The notes under the pieces were generated by a model. The model did not search any database. It was not told where the DNA came from and was given only the letters and a program-made list of their open reading frames with translations. A DNA stretch of 62,725 nucleotides from JBBQKF01 sp038326615 (GTDB lineage: Bacteria > Bacillota > Clostridia > Saccharofermentanales > UBA5734): contig JBBQKF010000007.1 of assembly GCA_038326615.1 (NCBI GenBank), positions 1 to 62,725 on the forward strand. Direction: 5' to 3'. Shown piece by piece: positions 51,786 through 61,289 of the stretch; the first letter of the stretch is position 1; every line of letters begins with the position of its first letter. The translations under genes were made by a program, and so were the position numbers.

Positions 51786-52925
51786 ATGTTTGAAATTATA
51801 TGCTTGTTTGTTGGTTTCTTTATGGGCTTTCTCATTTTTTTTAAACGTTCTCTATTAACTATTCCGAAAGAATTAGAAAGATGTAAACAGAGTGATGATG
51901 TTGAAAAATCAATAACTATTTCAGTTATTATTCCTGCACGAAATGAGGAAATAAATATTTCTTTGATTCTTAATGATCTTAAGAATCAGACACTGATGCC
52001 ATTAGAGATTATTTGTGTTAATGATTGTTCTGAAGATGATACATCAAAAGTTGCGAGGTCGTTTAGTGTAAATATTATCGATATAAAAGATAAGCCTTCT
52101 GACTGGGTTGGTAAATCCTGGGCATGCAACTGCGGAGCATCAATAGCAAAAGGAGATTTATTTTTGTTTTTAGATGCCGATGTAAGATTAGCACCTGAAG
52201 CAATAGCGAAGCTAATAAATACTTACGGCGATAAAAATTCCGAGAAATTGATTTCAGTTCAACCATACCATAAGCCCGAAAAATTATATGAACAGCTGTC
52301 TTTCTTTTTTAATTTGAATCTTATTGCGGCAAATGGAGTAGGATTACCTTTTAAAGTCAGAAATGCCGGGCTTTTTGGGCCAGTTATATTAATTCCATCA
52401 TCAGTGTACAAAAAAATCGGAGGGCACGAAAGTGTCAAACATAGTGTAATTGAAGATTTGCAACTTGGAGAAGTTGTCCGCAAAAGGGGATATCCGATCC
52501 AACTTTTTTGGGGTAATCAGGATTTTTCATTTCGTATGTACAGAAATGGTATAAAGGATCTTTTCTGGGGTTGGAGTAAGAATTTTGCATCTGGGGCATT
52601 TAAAACATCGCCAATATTAGTGGTATTTATGTTTTTTTGGTTCTATTCGGCAACAGGTGTTTCGATTATATTGTTGAAATCTATTTTATCCGCAGATATT
52701 ATTGAAATACTAAAGTATGGAGCGTTTTATTTGGCATGGGTAATTGAACTTCTGATAGTGTCATCTAAAGTAGGAAATTTTAACAAAGTCCTAATATTGT
52801 TTTACCCATTGTTGCTTTTTGTTTACTTTATGATTTTTGCGACTTCTATAATAAAGAAAATTTTCCATATTAAAACAATATGGAAAGGCCGAAAAATTTC
52901 CGTTTCCCCGGAACATGTTGAATAA
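51786..52925 (+). CDS. CrtQ-like family 2 glycosyltransferase
   Basis: 379 residues from the ATG at 51786, which has GGAG six bases upstream. Family 2 glycosyltransferase with a membrane anchor at each end: N-terminal helix, then ISVIIPARNEEINIS, VNDCSEDDTSKVA, acceptor loop FLFLDADVRL (DxD) and RRGYPIQ-like VRKRGYPIQLFW; three C-terminal helices. It resembles 4,4'-diaponeurosporenoate glycosyltransferase of staphyloxanthin synthesis. The acyltransferase gene follows, but no carotenoid-desaturase genes are in the window, so the acceptor may be another lipid. Confidence 0.85.
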   Translation: MFEIICLFVGFFMGFLIFFKRSLLTIPKELERCKQSDDVEKSITISVIIPARNEEINISLILNDLKNQTLMPLEIICVNDCSEDDTSKVARSFSVNIIDIKDKPSDWVGKSWACNCGASIAKGDLFLFLDADVRLAPEAIAKLINTYGDKNSEKLISVQPYHKPEKLYEQLSFFFNLNLIAANGVGLPFKVRNAGLFGPVILIPSSVYKKIGGHESVKHSVIEDLQLGEVVRKRGYPIQLFWGNQDFSFRMYRNGIKDLFWGWSKNFASGAFKTSPILVVFMFFWFYSATGVSIILLKSILSADIIEILKYGAFYLAWVIELLIVSSKVGNFNKVLILFYPLLLFVYFMIFATSIIKKIFHIKTIWKGRKISVSPEHVE

Positions 52926-53073
52926 TATGAGTATCTTATTATGAATATCTTATTATGTAGATTGTTAAATTGATTGATAAAATTTATAGAAAGAGATTGA
53001 TAAAATTATTTTGCGTATTTTCATAAATGTGCTAGAAAATAGAGCATTATGAATATGGAATAGGATATAAGTT

Positions 53074-53556
53074 ATGCAAGTTATATTTTTACCTACAGAA
53101 ATTACTATATTGATTTGTTTTCTGATTTGGCCTGTTATGCAGGTATCATCAGCACTATTTTGCTTAAAGATAAAGGATACATCGCTTAATTATGAATCAT
53201 TTTTTTACAGATCCCATACATGGGAAGATAATGGGCGAATTTATAAGAAGTTGTTTCGTGTAAACTTGTGGAAAAATCACCTGCCTGACGGCGGTGCCTT
53301 TATGAAAAATGGATTTCGCAAAAAAAATTTAGAGTCCTTTTCGGTAAACAACCTCGAAAAATTTCTCGTTGAGTCATGCAGGGCAGAATTAACGCACTGG
53401 CTTGGCGTTATACCATTTTGGATTTTTGGATTATTTACCCCTCCTCGCGTTGTTTTTTATATGTTTATTTATGCGCTTTTTATGAACATGCCTTGCATAA
53501 TTGCACAAAGATATAATCGACCGAGAATTAAAAGGTTGATTAGTATTAGAAAATGA
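53074..53556 (+). CDS. CrtO-like acyltransferase
   Basis: 160 residues with three membrane helices. Blocks SFFYRSHTWEDNGRIYKKLF, NLWKNHLPDGGAFMKNGF, SCRAELTHWLG and NMPCIIAQRYNRPR are those of glycosyl-4,4'-diaponeurosporenoate acyltransferase (CrtO), which adds a fatty acid to the sugar of staphyloxanthin. It lies 150 bp after the glycosyltransferase. This two-gene pair without crtM/N/P also occurs in other Firmicutes (from memory), suggesting a role with a different glycolipid. Confidence 0.85.
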   Translation: MQVIFLPTEITILICFLIWPVMQVSSALFCLKIKDTSLNYESFFYRSHTWEDNGRIYKKLFRVNLWKNHLPDGGAFMKNGFRKKNLESFSVNNLEKFLVESCRAELTHWLGVIPFWIFGLFTPPRVVFYMFIYALFMNMPCIIAQRYNRPRIKRLISIRK

Positions 53557-53871
53557 CATTTTGTAAATTTAAACACCTGCTAATAGTATATATAAAGGGA
53601 ATATTGAAGTTGGTGACCAAATTATTACTGATGTAAACGGGAATAGATTTAAAATAAATTCCAATAAAGCAGAAGTTACTTCTGAAATAATGACCCGAGA
53701 TTAGAACTTAAATGAGAAATGCATCGTAGAAGTCAAAAATGTGGTAAAATGAGTGAATACCAAAGTGAAAGTGGTGTCCTGGGGTGAACTAAATATTCGA
53801 CTCCGCGAGAATCACTGATATAATGGGTTTCGTGTTTTCGAAATTATTACTCAGGTGAAGGGAGAAACATT
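53557..53871. other. Intergenic region
   Basis: About 315 bp. A frame near 53600-53704 reads VGDQIITDVNGNRFKINS and ends in TAG without a start, an unrecognised remnant. Confidence 0.4.
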
Positions 53872-54801
53872 GTGGACTGGAAAGGAAGACGTTCAAGCAC
53901 AAATGTCGAAGACCAAAGAGGTCGTGGCGCTAAAGGAGTTATCGGTGGCGGAATAGGTATCGGAGCGATAGCAATTGCAATAATTATAGCTCTGCTCGGT
54001 GGAAATCCGTCGCAAATTTTGAATGATTTACTGAAACCTGATAATGAGATTGTTTCGTCCTATTCAGCAACTTCAGGAGAGAAAGAATTAGCCGATTTTG
54101 TCTCTGTCGTACTTGCTGAAACGGAGGATGTCTGGTCAGAACAGTTTAAGAAAGAAGGATTAACATATAGTAATCCCAAATTGGTTTTATATACCGGAAG
54201 CATTCAGTCTGCCTGCGGTGCAGCGGGCGCGTCAACTGGCCCGTTTTATTGTTCCGGAGATAATAAAGTATATATCGATCTTAGTTTTTTTGAGGAACTT
54301 CGAGATAAATTTAAGGCGCCCGGAGATTTTGCCATAGCATATGTGATTGCCCATGAAGTAGGCCATCATGTCCAATTCCTTCTTGGAATCACCGAAGAAG
54401 TAATGTCACATAAGGATGAACTAAGTGAGACAGAATTTAATGAATATCTTGTCAGACTTGAATTACAGGCTGATTATCTGGCAGGAGTCTGGGCTCATTA
54501 TGCCAACCGGATGAAACTGATTGAAGAAGGTGATCTGGAGGAAGCACTCAATGCTGCAAGTGCGGTGGGTGATGATCGCATTCAAAACAATACCCAGGGA
54601 TACACCACACCCGAAACCTTTACTCATGGAACATCTGAACAAAGAAAGCGTTGGTTCAATAATGGATTCACTTCCGGCGACATGACAAAGGGTGACACTT
54701 TCAATTCAACTATAATTATGCCTTCTGGATTTGTTCCGGTTTCATCGCAGTACTTTCGCTGCCAATCCCGCAAACTTTACCACATCCTCAAACTTGTCTA
54801 A
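53872..54801 (+). CDS. Putative neutral zinc metallopeptidase (YpfJ family)
   Basis: 309 residues, starting with GTG at 53872 behind GAAGGGAG. One N-terminal membrane helix (residues 22-42, IGGGIGIGAIAIAIIIALLG), then the zinc peptidase domain (PF04228): YIDLSFFEELRDKF, the HEXXH in VIAHEVGHHVQ, and ELQADYLAGVWAHYA with the third ligand. The family normally ends soon after TSGDMTKGDTFN; here 25 residues of unrelated sequence follow (PSGFVPVSSQYFRCQS), so the natural end was replaced by downstream sequence. Confidence 0.88.
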   Translation: MDWKGRRSSTNVEDQRGRGAKGVIGGGIGIGAIAIAIIIALLGGNPSQILNDLLKPDNEIVSSYSATSGEKELADFVSVVLAETEDVWSEQFKKEGLTYSNPKLVLYTGSIQSACGAAGASTGPFYCSGDNKVYIDLSFFEELRDKFKAPGDFAIAYVIAHEVGHHVQFLLGITEEVMSHKDELSETEFNEYLVRLELQADYLAGVWAHYANRMKLIEEGDLEEALNAASAVGDDRIQNNTQGYTTPETFTHGTSEQRKRWFNNGFTSGDMTKGDTFNSTIIMPSGFVPVSSQYFRCQSRKLYHILKLV

Positions 54802-54833
54802 CGGGTATGAGCTACAAACACCGGGAATGAGCC

Positions 54834-55277
54834 ATATAACGAGTTTTATGCCTGTCAAATAGCTGAAACGATGGGACTTAATGCAGTACATTATGCCCTT
54901 GAAAATTAGAAGGGCATACTAGCATTGCTCCTGCCCCTATATTTGATAATGGGATTTCTCTCTTTAATTATGGTATGCCAGATGATTTTAAAAATCTTTC
55001 CGAGTATGCCAAAACAAGAGCTCCTGCTTAAGGCGGTGTCAGCTTTGAAAAAATTGCAAAAGGTGTGACAGGAAAACTTCAAAAGACACAAATTAAAAAG
55101 CTTATCGGGTTTGAATTTGATTCACATAGAAAACTAAATTTTAGTACTAGCAGGTTAAAGGCGTTGCAAGAGTCTTTGCAAATTAGAATATGGGAATTTT
55201 CAATTGTGGAATTACGAAGCAGTTTCGATACAGATATTTTTTGGACTTTTTTTAGATTACCAAATACATTCCGGTAG
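54834..55277 (+). pseudogene. HipA-like kinase remnant
   Basis: Broken frames read YACQIAETMGLNAVHYALEN* then, in another frame, APAPIFDNGISLFNYGMPDD, FKNLSEYAKTRAPA*GGVSF and GKLQKTQIKKLIGFEF. The FDNGISLF block and order fit the C-terminal lobe of HipA/CtkA-type kinases. At least two stops and one frameshift interrupt it. Confidence 0.6.
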
Positions 55278-55383
55278 GAATAGATACTAGGATCTTGAAA
55301 ATGGTGCCAAAAATGGAGAATAAAAGATGTAATTTAAGAATAAAAACTGTAAATTTAATAGTACTATATCCTAATATATCAAT

Positions 55384-55707
55384 ATCCTTAGAAAACTTGA
55401 TATTGTCGAGAAAGAAATTTGTTTCGGTGAAGCTGAAAGCAGCAAAAAGACTCTCTACAAATTAAAGGACAATTTTATTAATTTCTATTATAAATTTATC
55501 CATGTAAATAAGTCAAAACTTACTTTGTTGGATCCAACTACTTTTTATGAGAAAATTATATTTGAATATTTTGATGAGTATATATCTTTTGTTTTTGAAA
55601 AAGTTTGTTGCGAATTTCTAAAAAGAAAAAATTTTGAAAATGACAATGATACTTTCTATGAAATCGGAAGGTATTATAAAAACTATTATTTTAGACATCT
55701 AAAATAG
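55384..55707 (+). pseudogene. DUF234-type ATPase remnant (C-terminal part)
   Basis: An open frame without start codon reads LRKLDIVEKEICFGE, LYKLKDNFINFYYKFI, FDEYISFVFEKVCCEFLKRK and ends at 55707. These are the C-terminal DUF234 features of DEXX-box ATPases related to the DUF4143 group (compare 4867-6069). The P-loop half is missing. Confidence 0.65.
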
Positions 55708-55831
55708 TGAAAACGCTCGATTTTCCGACTTTGATACACATTTTAAGCAATAACAAACTCAAACTGGCGGGAATGAAGAAAGCCGCCAGTAGCATCGGAT
55801 TGAAAGGCCAACTATAAACCAGGAGGAGAAT

Positions 55832-55927
55832 ATGAAAAACGTAGTATTAATCGGGACGCCGGGCTGTAAATGTTTCGCTATAGGACGATTTCTTTTTAAG
55901 TTGACATGTTTGATAAAAAGTGATTAA
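55832..55927 (+). pseudogene. Shikimate-kinase-like gene stub
   Basis: After an excellent ribosome site (AGGAGGAG) the ATG at 55832 opens MKNVVLIGTPGC, the start of AroK-type kinases (MKNIVLIGMPGCGKS), but the P-loop breaks down and the frame stops after 31 codons. A deletion stub. Confidence 0.55.
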
Positions 55928-56010
55928 AAAAATTGTTATTGATGTATTGAAATAGTAGTATAATTATCGTATAATAATGGCAGAATAATTAATGGAAATG
56001 AGGTGATTAT

Positions 56011-56280
56011 ATGATTATTAAATCTTCAACGGCACTAAGGAATGATTATGGCACGATATCTAATCTTGCTCATGAAGCAGCAGAGCCTATTTATATCACT
56101 AAAAATGGTGAAGGGGACATCGTTGTTATGAGTATAGAGGCCTTTGAAAAAAGAGAGCAAGTTCTAAAACTGCGATCTAGAATAATGTCCGCAGAAAATT
56201 CAAGATTATCTGGCGTACCAACTATTTCACTAGAAGAAGCACGAAATCGCATTGAGGAAAAATATAATGCCAAAGTATAA
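56011..56280 (+). CDS. Phd/YefM-type antitoxin
   Basis: 89 residues. Residues 1-55 carry the Phd/YefM fold (SSTALRNDYGTISNLAHEAA, PIYITKNGEGDIVVMSIEAF); residues 60-89 are the toxin-binding tail. It probably represses its own promoter (TATAAT near 55958) and neutralises the following toxin. The stop overlaps the toxin start by 14 bases, so the two are translationally coupled. Ribosome site AATGAGGTG. Confidence 0.9.
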   Translation: MIIKSSTALRNDYGTISNLAHEAAEPIYITKNGEGDIVVMSIEAFEKREQVLKLRSRIMSAENSRLSGVPTISLEEARNRIEEKYNAKV

Positions 56281-56587
56281 GGTTGAAATACTTGAATCCG
56301 CATGGAGAGAACTAGAAGAAATCGCGGATTATCATCTGATGATGGTTGGACCAATTTCAGCAAAGAAGATAACAGATAGAATATTGAACGCACTAGATCA
56401 ACTTAAAAATTTTCCTTTGTCTTGTCCTTATGTACCGGATAATGAGTTACAAAGCCAAGATTATCGGATGCTTATATGTGATAAATATTTGTGTATTTAT
56501 CGATTAATCGGCGATATAGTATATGTATATCATATCGCACATGGTTCTACAGAATATGGGAATCTTGTGAAAAATCCCAAAATGTAG
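56267..56587 (+). CDS. RelE/ParE-family toxin
   Basis: 106 residues from the ATG at 56267, inside the antitoxin end. RelE/ParE fold: YKVEILESAWRELEEIADYH, a middle helix with LDQLKNFPLSCPYVPD, and the C-terminal strands YRMLICDKYLCIYRLIGDIV then YHIAHGSTEYG. Such proteins cleave mRNA on ribosomes or block gyrase; which one is not visible. With the antitoxin it makes an intact type II module in a stretch of decayed genes. Confidence 0.9.
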   Translation: MPKYKVEILESAWRELEEIADYHLMMVGPISAKKITDRILNALDQLKNFPLSCPYVPDNELQSQDYRMLICDKYLCIYRLIGDIVYVYHIAHGSTEYGNLVKNPKM

Positions 56588-56654
56588 AAAAGCTTGTTAA
56601 TGTTTTAGGAGACTCAAGGTAATATGCGAAGGAATATGCGAAAGTGTTGTCAGC

Positions 56655-56831
56655 CTACTCGTATATATTCCTTCTATGGCCGAGGTCGATTATGGTAATC
56701 AGAATCTTTTCATTTTCTATCAAAGCTAGAATACGATAATCGCCGACACGATATCTCCATTTGTCTTTATGATTTGCTGTTAGCACTTTTCCATCTGGAA
56801 GTGTGCCTTATATACGCAAATCTTTTAAGAT
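56655..56831 (-). pseudogene. Second RelE toxin remnant
   Basis: The minus strand reads LTANHKDKWRYRVGDYRILA then LIENEKILITIIDLGHRRNI, the C-terminal half of a RelE toxin of the type that pairs with RHH or Phd antitoxins. A TAA interrupts the frame upstream (DLRI*GTLPDG), and the N-terminal half is absent. It faces the intact pair. Confidence 0.75.
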
Positions 56832-56896
56832 TCATGTTTAATTAATAAAAAAAAAGAAATTTTCATAAACAAATGATGAGTTGAAAGGAATTAATT

Positions 56897-57154
56897 ATGT
56901 TGAGTAGCGTTGAAGATGTTTATAATCAGTTAAAGAAAGATAAAAAAGATGATTATATACAAATTTCGTTATCGAACGATAAAGAATTAATCAAAATAAC
57001 ATTATCTCCCATTAAAGAGATCTTTGCTGATGATGATATGGTAGAGATCAGCTGTAAAAAAAAATTATTTAAGATAGAATATTGGTCTTCAACTCATTGG
57101 CATCCGTCAACATTCGAAGATTTATATAAAGGTTTATTGAAAGAATTGATATAA
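56897..57154 (+). CDS. Small hypothetical protein
   Basis: 85 residues with ribosome site GAAAGGA. No family recognised. The chain begins with a helix (SSVEDVYNQLKKDKKDD) and then alternates strands rich in Lys and Ile; a Trp/His pair occurs near residue 70 (WSSTHWHPS). Soluble. It lies between the toxin remnants and another unknown gene in the accessory stretch. Confidence 0.5.
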   Translation: MLSSVEDVYNQLKKDKKDDYIQISLSNDKELIKITLSPIKEIFADDDMVEISCKKKLFKIEYWSSTHWHPSTFEDLYKGLLKELI

Positions 57155-57458
57155 TTTGATTTATTCATATAATAAAAATAACGTGAAACTGAAAAATGCG
57201 ATTTAATGAAAATGAAGTGATATATAAGGCGCTACAGACGTAGTGAAAACCTTATCTGCCATATAAGTAATGGCTACAGTAACGCTCTGACTGTGATATG
57301 GTTGTTTGATAAAATGCTGAGTAGATATAAAATTTATGACACAGGAATAGATGTGGGAAGAGCTGCGCGATCTTATTCTTATCTAATGGAATGTATCTTT
57401 TCATTTTTTTATAAGAACAAGGAAATTGTTGTTAATATTGTAAAATAAGGGAGGGAGT
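57155..57458. other. Gene tail without start
   Basis: An open stretch from about 57262 to 57448 reads NALTVIWLFDKMLSRYK, then IYDTGIDVGRAARSYSYL and stops; no start codon or family could be assigned. It may be a remnant. Confidence 0.35.
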
Positions 57459-57869
57459 ATGTCATTAGCACAATTGTTTATCGATTACAAAAATGAATAT
57501 GAATTATTAAAGACATTTAAGATATCAAAAAAGAGAATTACAAATATTTGTAATTCTCTTTCAATTGAAAATGGGAAAAATACGATAATTCTAGATATCG
57601 AAGAAAGTGAAGGATATGTAAGCGTATTATTTAAGCATAAGATATATGCAACAATATTTTATACTTTATCTGACTATTCCTATATTGAAGGCGCAAAAGA
57701 TATATTTGATGTTTTTGGCAACTCGAGGGATAAACTGCAATTCTATCATGAGGTTAAATATTGTGTAAAGAATCAAAGAAAAACAAGGAAACATAATATT
57801 TATCAAATCAAATTGGTCAAGCTTATATATGATTTAATTGAAGATTATCTTAGATTGTACATATCTTGA
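57459..57869 (+). CDS. Hypothetical protein
   Basis: 136 residues, ribosome site GGGAGGGAG before the ATG, unlike the weak sites of the remnants around it. No family recognised. It is soluble and basic (NQRKTRKHNIYQIKLVK near the end), with a strand-rich middle (SEGYVSVLFKHKIYATIFY). The AT-rich codon use matches the neighbourhood. Confidence 0.55.
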   Translation: MSLAQLFIDYKNEYELLKTFKISKKRITNICNSLSIENGKNTIILDIEESEGYVSVLFKHKIYATIFYTLSDYSYIEGAKDIFDVFGNSRDKLQFYHEVKYCVKNQRKTRKHNIYQIKLVKLIYDLIEDYLRLYIS

Positions 57870-58023
57870 GGGCAGCACTTTCGCTTCCAAAGTTTCAGAC
57901 CCAATGTTTTACTGGTATTCACCATTCTTTCAAATATGTATCAAATTCGGAGAAATTCAGTACTTTTATCTAGCCACGATTTTTGTTAAAATTTAAGCAG
58001 AAAAAATAATGCTTATGCATTAT

Positions 58024-58190
58024 CTTGAGGTGCAGATGCGTAAGAACTACTTTGCAAAACTTGTGAACTACAAGAAAAATGTTTATCATATTGAAAACGG
58101 AATCAAGAACTTAAAAGATGGTAGGGTAAACCCGGAATACAAAACGTCACAAACTGTTCTTCCAGTACAGAGTTGGGGTATTGCTGGTAT
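58024..58190 (+). pseudogene. Transposase N-terminal fragment
   Basis: The frame reads MRKNYFAKLVNYKKNVYHIE then NGIKNLKDGRVNPEYKTSQ and LPV, which I recognise as the N-terminus of a clostridial DDE transposase group; sequence after LPV does not continue the family. The rest is lost. IS family is not assigned. Confidence 0.5.
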
Positions 58191-58233
58191 ATTCCAGATT
58201 TTCACATTTGTCAATATATACATATACAATTGA

Positions 58234-58538
58234 CTGTCAAATAATAGATTCCCATTTTTCCTGTTATTAGGGTTAGATACTCGATTTTGGAAGAGATGCT
58301 TAAAATGGTCAAAAAAAAATGAAAAAAATCTTAAGAAAAGTGACGAATTGATTCAAAAGTGAGACTTATTGTAGCTCTAAAGTTTGGGGGGGAAATAGGT
58401 GTATTTGGCAAGATAAATATCTACCTTTGGTGGGAGTTCTATTTTGCCATAAACAATATTTGTTAGACATGAAAACAAATTTATCTGCACAATGTAATAG
58501 AAAAATTATGCAGATAAAAATAGAGTTGTGCAGATGCA
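58234..58538. other. Decayed intergenic DNA
   Basis: No gene. A short frame (DTRFWKRCLKWSKKN) at about 58275-58320 could be another piece of the transposase. Confidence 0.3.
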
Positions 58539-59591
58539 TTATTTATCGGATTGGATATATACAGTACTTTTCCCCGTGCCGATTTTTTTGATAAATCCTT
58601 CTTTTACCAAAGCAAGCAAGGTGGTTTCAATAGTAGAGATACTGATATCGGGGCAAAGAATGGCTATATCCGCCTTTGATATTTTTCCTACTTTGGTTAT
58701 GAAAATGTTTTTGATTCGTTCCGGCTTAGATAGGTTGCGGTGCTTTAAATGCTCGACCCTGCCGGAAAAATCTTTATAAGCATTGAGCAGGATGCCCAGG
58801 CTATATTCAACAAAAGATTGATAACTGTTTTCCCCTTCATGCCAGTCTTCGGAAGATTCGCCCAACACATCATAATACGTTTCTTTGCTTTTCTCAATAA
58901 TCATTTCGAGGCTGATATATTTACCAACAATATATCCGGAACGGTAAAAAAGCAACAGCATCAGCAAACGGCTTATCCTACCATTTCCATCATTAAATGG
59001 GTGAATACATAAAAAGTCCAAAATGAACATGGGAATTAATAACAAATCATCAAACTTGCCGTCAGCCATTGTTTTATTAAATCCTTCACATAGTATGTCC
59101 ATCGCCATGGGTGTTTCAAACGCAGATACAGGTTTAAAACGAACTCGATGTTCGCCTGATCCATCTATTTCCTCAATGATATTATCGGCGTTTTTCCAGT
59201 GCCCGCCAATAGAGGTTGCGCCATATGAATATAAATCACGATGCAGTTGCAAGATTATATTGGGACTTATTGGGATATATTCGTAATTTTCATGAATCGT
59301 ACGCAAAACTTCGCGATACCCAGCAATTTGGCGCTCGCTGCGGTTTTTTGGTTCTACCTTTTCTTTTACTAATTGATTGAGCCGATTCTCAGAAGTGAAT
59401 ATCCCTTCAATTCGATTGGAGGCGCCTATACTTTGAATTTTAGCCAATTCAAGCATCGCATTCAGGATATCGGGTTGTGCTTCGAAGAAAAGTTCTTGCT
59501 TACCCTTATATTCATGGATAGCAGATAGCAAGTTGACGATTCGGGGAGTAAGCAACCTCTTGGCAACATCATCATAATTTAATTCCCGCAT
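58539..59591 (-). CDS. Fic-family AMP-transferase (class II)
   Basis: 350 residues. Fic_N region first with the inhibitory motif ASNRIEG (S/TxxxE; near residue 59), Fic core with active motif HPFNDGNGRISRLL (near residue 197), and a C-terminal winged helix (about 290-345; KISKADIAILCPDISISTIE). It transfers AMP from ATP to Tyr, Ser or Thr of target proteins, held inactive by its own Glu. Ribosome site AGGAGAC. Gene stands alone between remnants and the oxidoreductase operon. It may be a toxin-like element or a regulatory enzyme. Confidence 0.92.
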   Translation of the reverse strand: MRELNYDDVAKRLLTPRIVNLLSAIHEYKGKQELFFEAQPDILNAMLELAKIQSIGASNRIEGIFTSENRLNQLVKEKVEPKNRSERQIAGYREVLRTIHENYEYIPISPNIILQLHRDLYSYGATSIGGHWKNADNIIEEIDGSGEHRVRFKPVSAFETPMAMDILCEGFNKTMADGKFDDLLLIPMFILDFLCIHPFNDGNGRISRLLMLLLFYRSGYIVGKYISLEMIIEKSKETYYDVLGESSEDWHEGENSYQSFVEYSLGILLNAYKDFSGRVEHLKHRNLSKPERIKNIFITKVGKISKADIAILCPDISISTIETTLLALVKEGFIKKIGTGKSTVYIQSDK

Positions 59592-60001
59592 TATTCGTCT
59601 CCTTATAAAAGTTTATAATGGCTATAGCGTTAACTCAGTAAAGTTTGAAAAACTCTGTAGAATCATGCTAAAAATAAGCAATTACAAATCGAACTGTGGA
59701 GAAATTAATGTAAGCCACTTTCTTTGATAGTATTTGTAAGAACAATTTAGTCCTACTGAGTAAACGCCATAGTCTTATTTGTTTTTATTACACGCCATTA
59801 CAAAACATTTTTTCTTTGATTAATTATTACAATATGTTTTAGATTAGATTATTTATTATAAATTCTGATAATAATATAGAATTTGTTAAATAATGATAAT
59901 AAGATAGAATTTGTTAAGTAATGATGTATTTTGAAAACAAATAATTAAAAAAAGACGGCTAAATCTTAACCGTCTTTTGAATTCTAAAAATTGATAAACT
60001 C
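59592..60001. other. Intergenic region with the operon terminator
   Basis: 410 bp, no gene. AAAGACGG and CCGTCTTT flank a ten-base loop (about 59951-59977); on the minus strand the stem is followed by seven T, the terminator of the vor-like operon. Confidence 0.6.
59946..59978 (-). terminator. Terminator of the 2-oxoacid oxidoreductase operon
   Basis: Stem AAAGACGG/CCGTCTTT followed on the minus strand by a run of T; 25 bp after the last stop codon. Confidence 0.8.
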
Positions 60002-60535
60002 CTAATAATTCTTGCCTATATCAAAAGCTTCCATTTCCTGAGGTATAAGGTGATGGTGCTTTTCGGGCAAGACATCCATAAGTGCTTCTTCAAAACTTGA
60101 GCGATTAAAACTTTCTGATTTATATGATAGAGCGCCTAATAATATAATTCCGGCAAATGTCATGTTCCCCATTTCGGATGCTATTTCAGATGCAGGTATT
60201 GCAATAAATTTTATGTCACTTCTCTTAGGGTTTATAAGAACTAATGATGAGTCAACAATTATTGTGCCGTTTGGTTTAACACTTTTTTCAAATTTTTCTA
60301 AAGATGGTTGATTTAGTGCAATTAATGCGTCACATGAGCTAATTAATGGAGATCCAATTAGTTCATTAGATATTACAACACTGCAATTTGCTGTACCACC
60401 ACGCATTTCAGGGCCATATGAAGGAAGCCATGATACTTCTTTGTCTTCAATCAATCCTGCAGTAGCTACTAGTTTTCCTGCTGACAAAACACCTTGTCCG
60501 CCAAATCCTGCGATAATCAATGAAAATTCAGCCAT
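60002..60535 (-). CDS. 2-oxoacid:ferredoxin oxidoreductase, gamma subunit
   Basis: 177 residues of the POR/KOR gamma domain (PF01558): IAGFGGQGVLSAGKLVATAG, PSYGPEMRGGTANCSVVIS, and CDALIALNQPSLEKF. It forms part of the CoA and substrate pocket. Its ATG overlaps the beta-subunit stop (TAATG). This is the last gene of an alpha-beta-gamma operon on the minus strand, oxidatively decarboxylating branched-chain or other 2-oxoacids with ferredoxin as acceptor. Confidence 0.92.
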   Translation of the reverse strand: MAEFSLIIAGFGGQGVLSAGKLVATAGLIEDKEVSWLPSYGPEMRGGTANCSVVISNELIGSPLISSCDALIALNQPSLEKFEKSVKPNGTIIVDSSLVLINPKRSDIKFIAIPASEIASEMGNMTFAGIILLGALSYKSESFNRSSFEEALMDVLPEKHHHLIPQEMEAFDIGKNY

Positions 60536-61284
60536 TATTCTACCTCCAAATCTGCGCCTTTAAATACACCTAATGGATATTGTGGCAAAAGTTTATCTTC
60601 AAGCCAACGAAGTGAGTCAACAGGACTTTTACCCCAGTTGGTTGGACATGTTGAAAGAATTTCAACCATTGAAAATCCAAGTCTTTGTCTTTGTATAATA
60701 AATGCTTTGCGTATTGCTTTTTTTGCTGCCTTTATGTTTTTAATATTATTTACTGCAACTCTTTCGATATAAACTGCCCCTTGAAGGGTTGCAAGCATTT
60801 CGCTAACATTTATAGGATATCCATGAATTTCTGGTTGTCTTCCAAAAGGTGAAGTTGTTGTTACCTGTCCAACAAGCGACGTTGGAGCCATTTGCCCCGA
60901 TGTCATTCCATAAATAGCATTGTTAACAAATATTGTCGTTATCTTTTCACCACGGGCTGCAGCATGTACAATTTCAGCTGTCCCTATTGCTGCAAGGTCT
61001 CCATCACCCTGGTATGTAAAAACTGGAGCTTCAGGATGAACTCTTTTGATTCCTGTCGCAACTGCAGGAGCTCTTCCATGCGCTGCCTGAACCATATCAC
61101 AAGCAAAATACTCGTAATTGTTATATGTACACCCAACAGGTGAAACACCTATTGTAGTTTCAAGAATATCAAGTTCGCAAAGCACTTCAGCAATCAATCT
61201 ATGGATTATTCCGTGAGTGCAACCAGGGCAATAATGCAATGGCTTATCGATTAGCCCTTTTGTTCTTTCAAAAACTTTAGTCAT
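60535..61284 (-). CDS. 2-oxoacid:ferredoxin oxidoreductase, beta subunit
   Basis: 249 residues. Thiamine diphosphate domain: HYCPGCTHGIIHRLIAE, ThDP/metal motif YQGDGDLAAIGTAE, NNAIYGMTSGQMAPTS. Length and sequence fit the VorA/KorB type. Three conserved-looking Cys residues (CPGC, CTY) are present, but no separate cluster-binding domain. It lies 5 bp after the alpha-subunit gene. Confidence 0.93.
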   Translation of the reverse strand: MTKVFERTKGLIDKPLHYCPGCTHGIIHRLIAEVLCELDILETTIGVSPVGCTYNNYEYFACDMVQAAHGRAPAVATGIKRVHPEAPVFTYQGDGDLAAIGTAEIVHAAARGEKITTIFVNNAIYGMTSGQMAPTSLVGQVTTTSPFGRQPEIHGYPINVSEMLATLQGAVYIERVAVNNIKNIKAAKKAIRKAFIIQRQRLGFSMVEILSTCPTNWGKSPVDSLRWLEDKLLPQYPLGVFKGADLEVE

Positions 61285-61289
61285 TAAAA

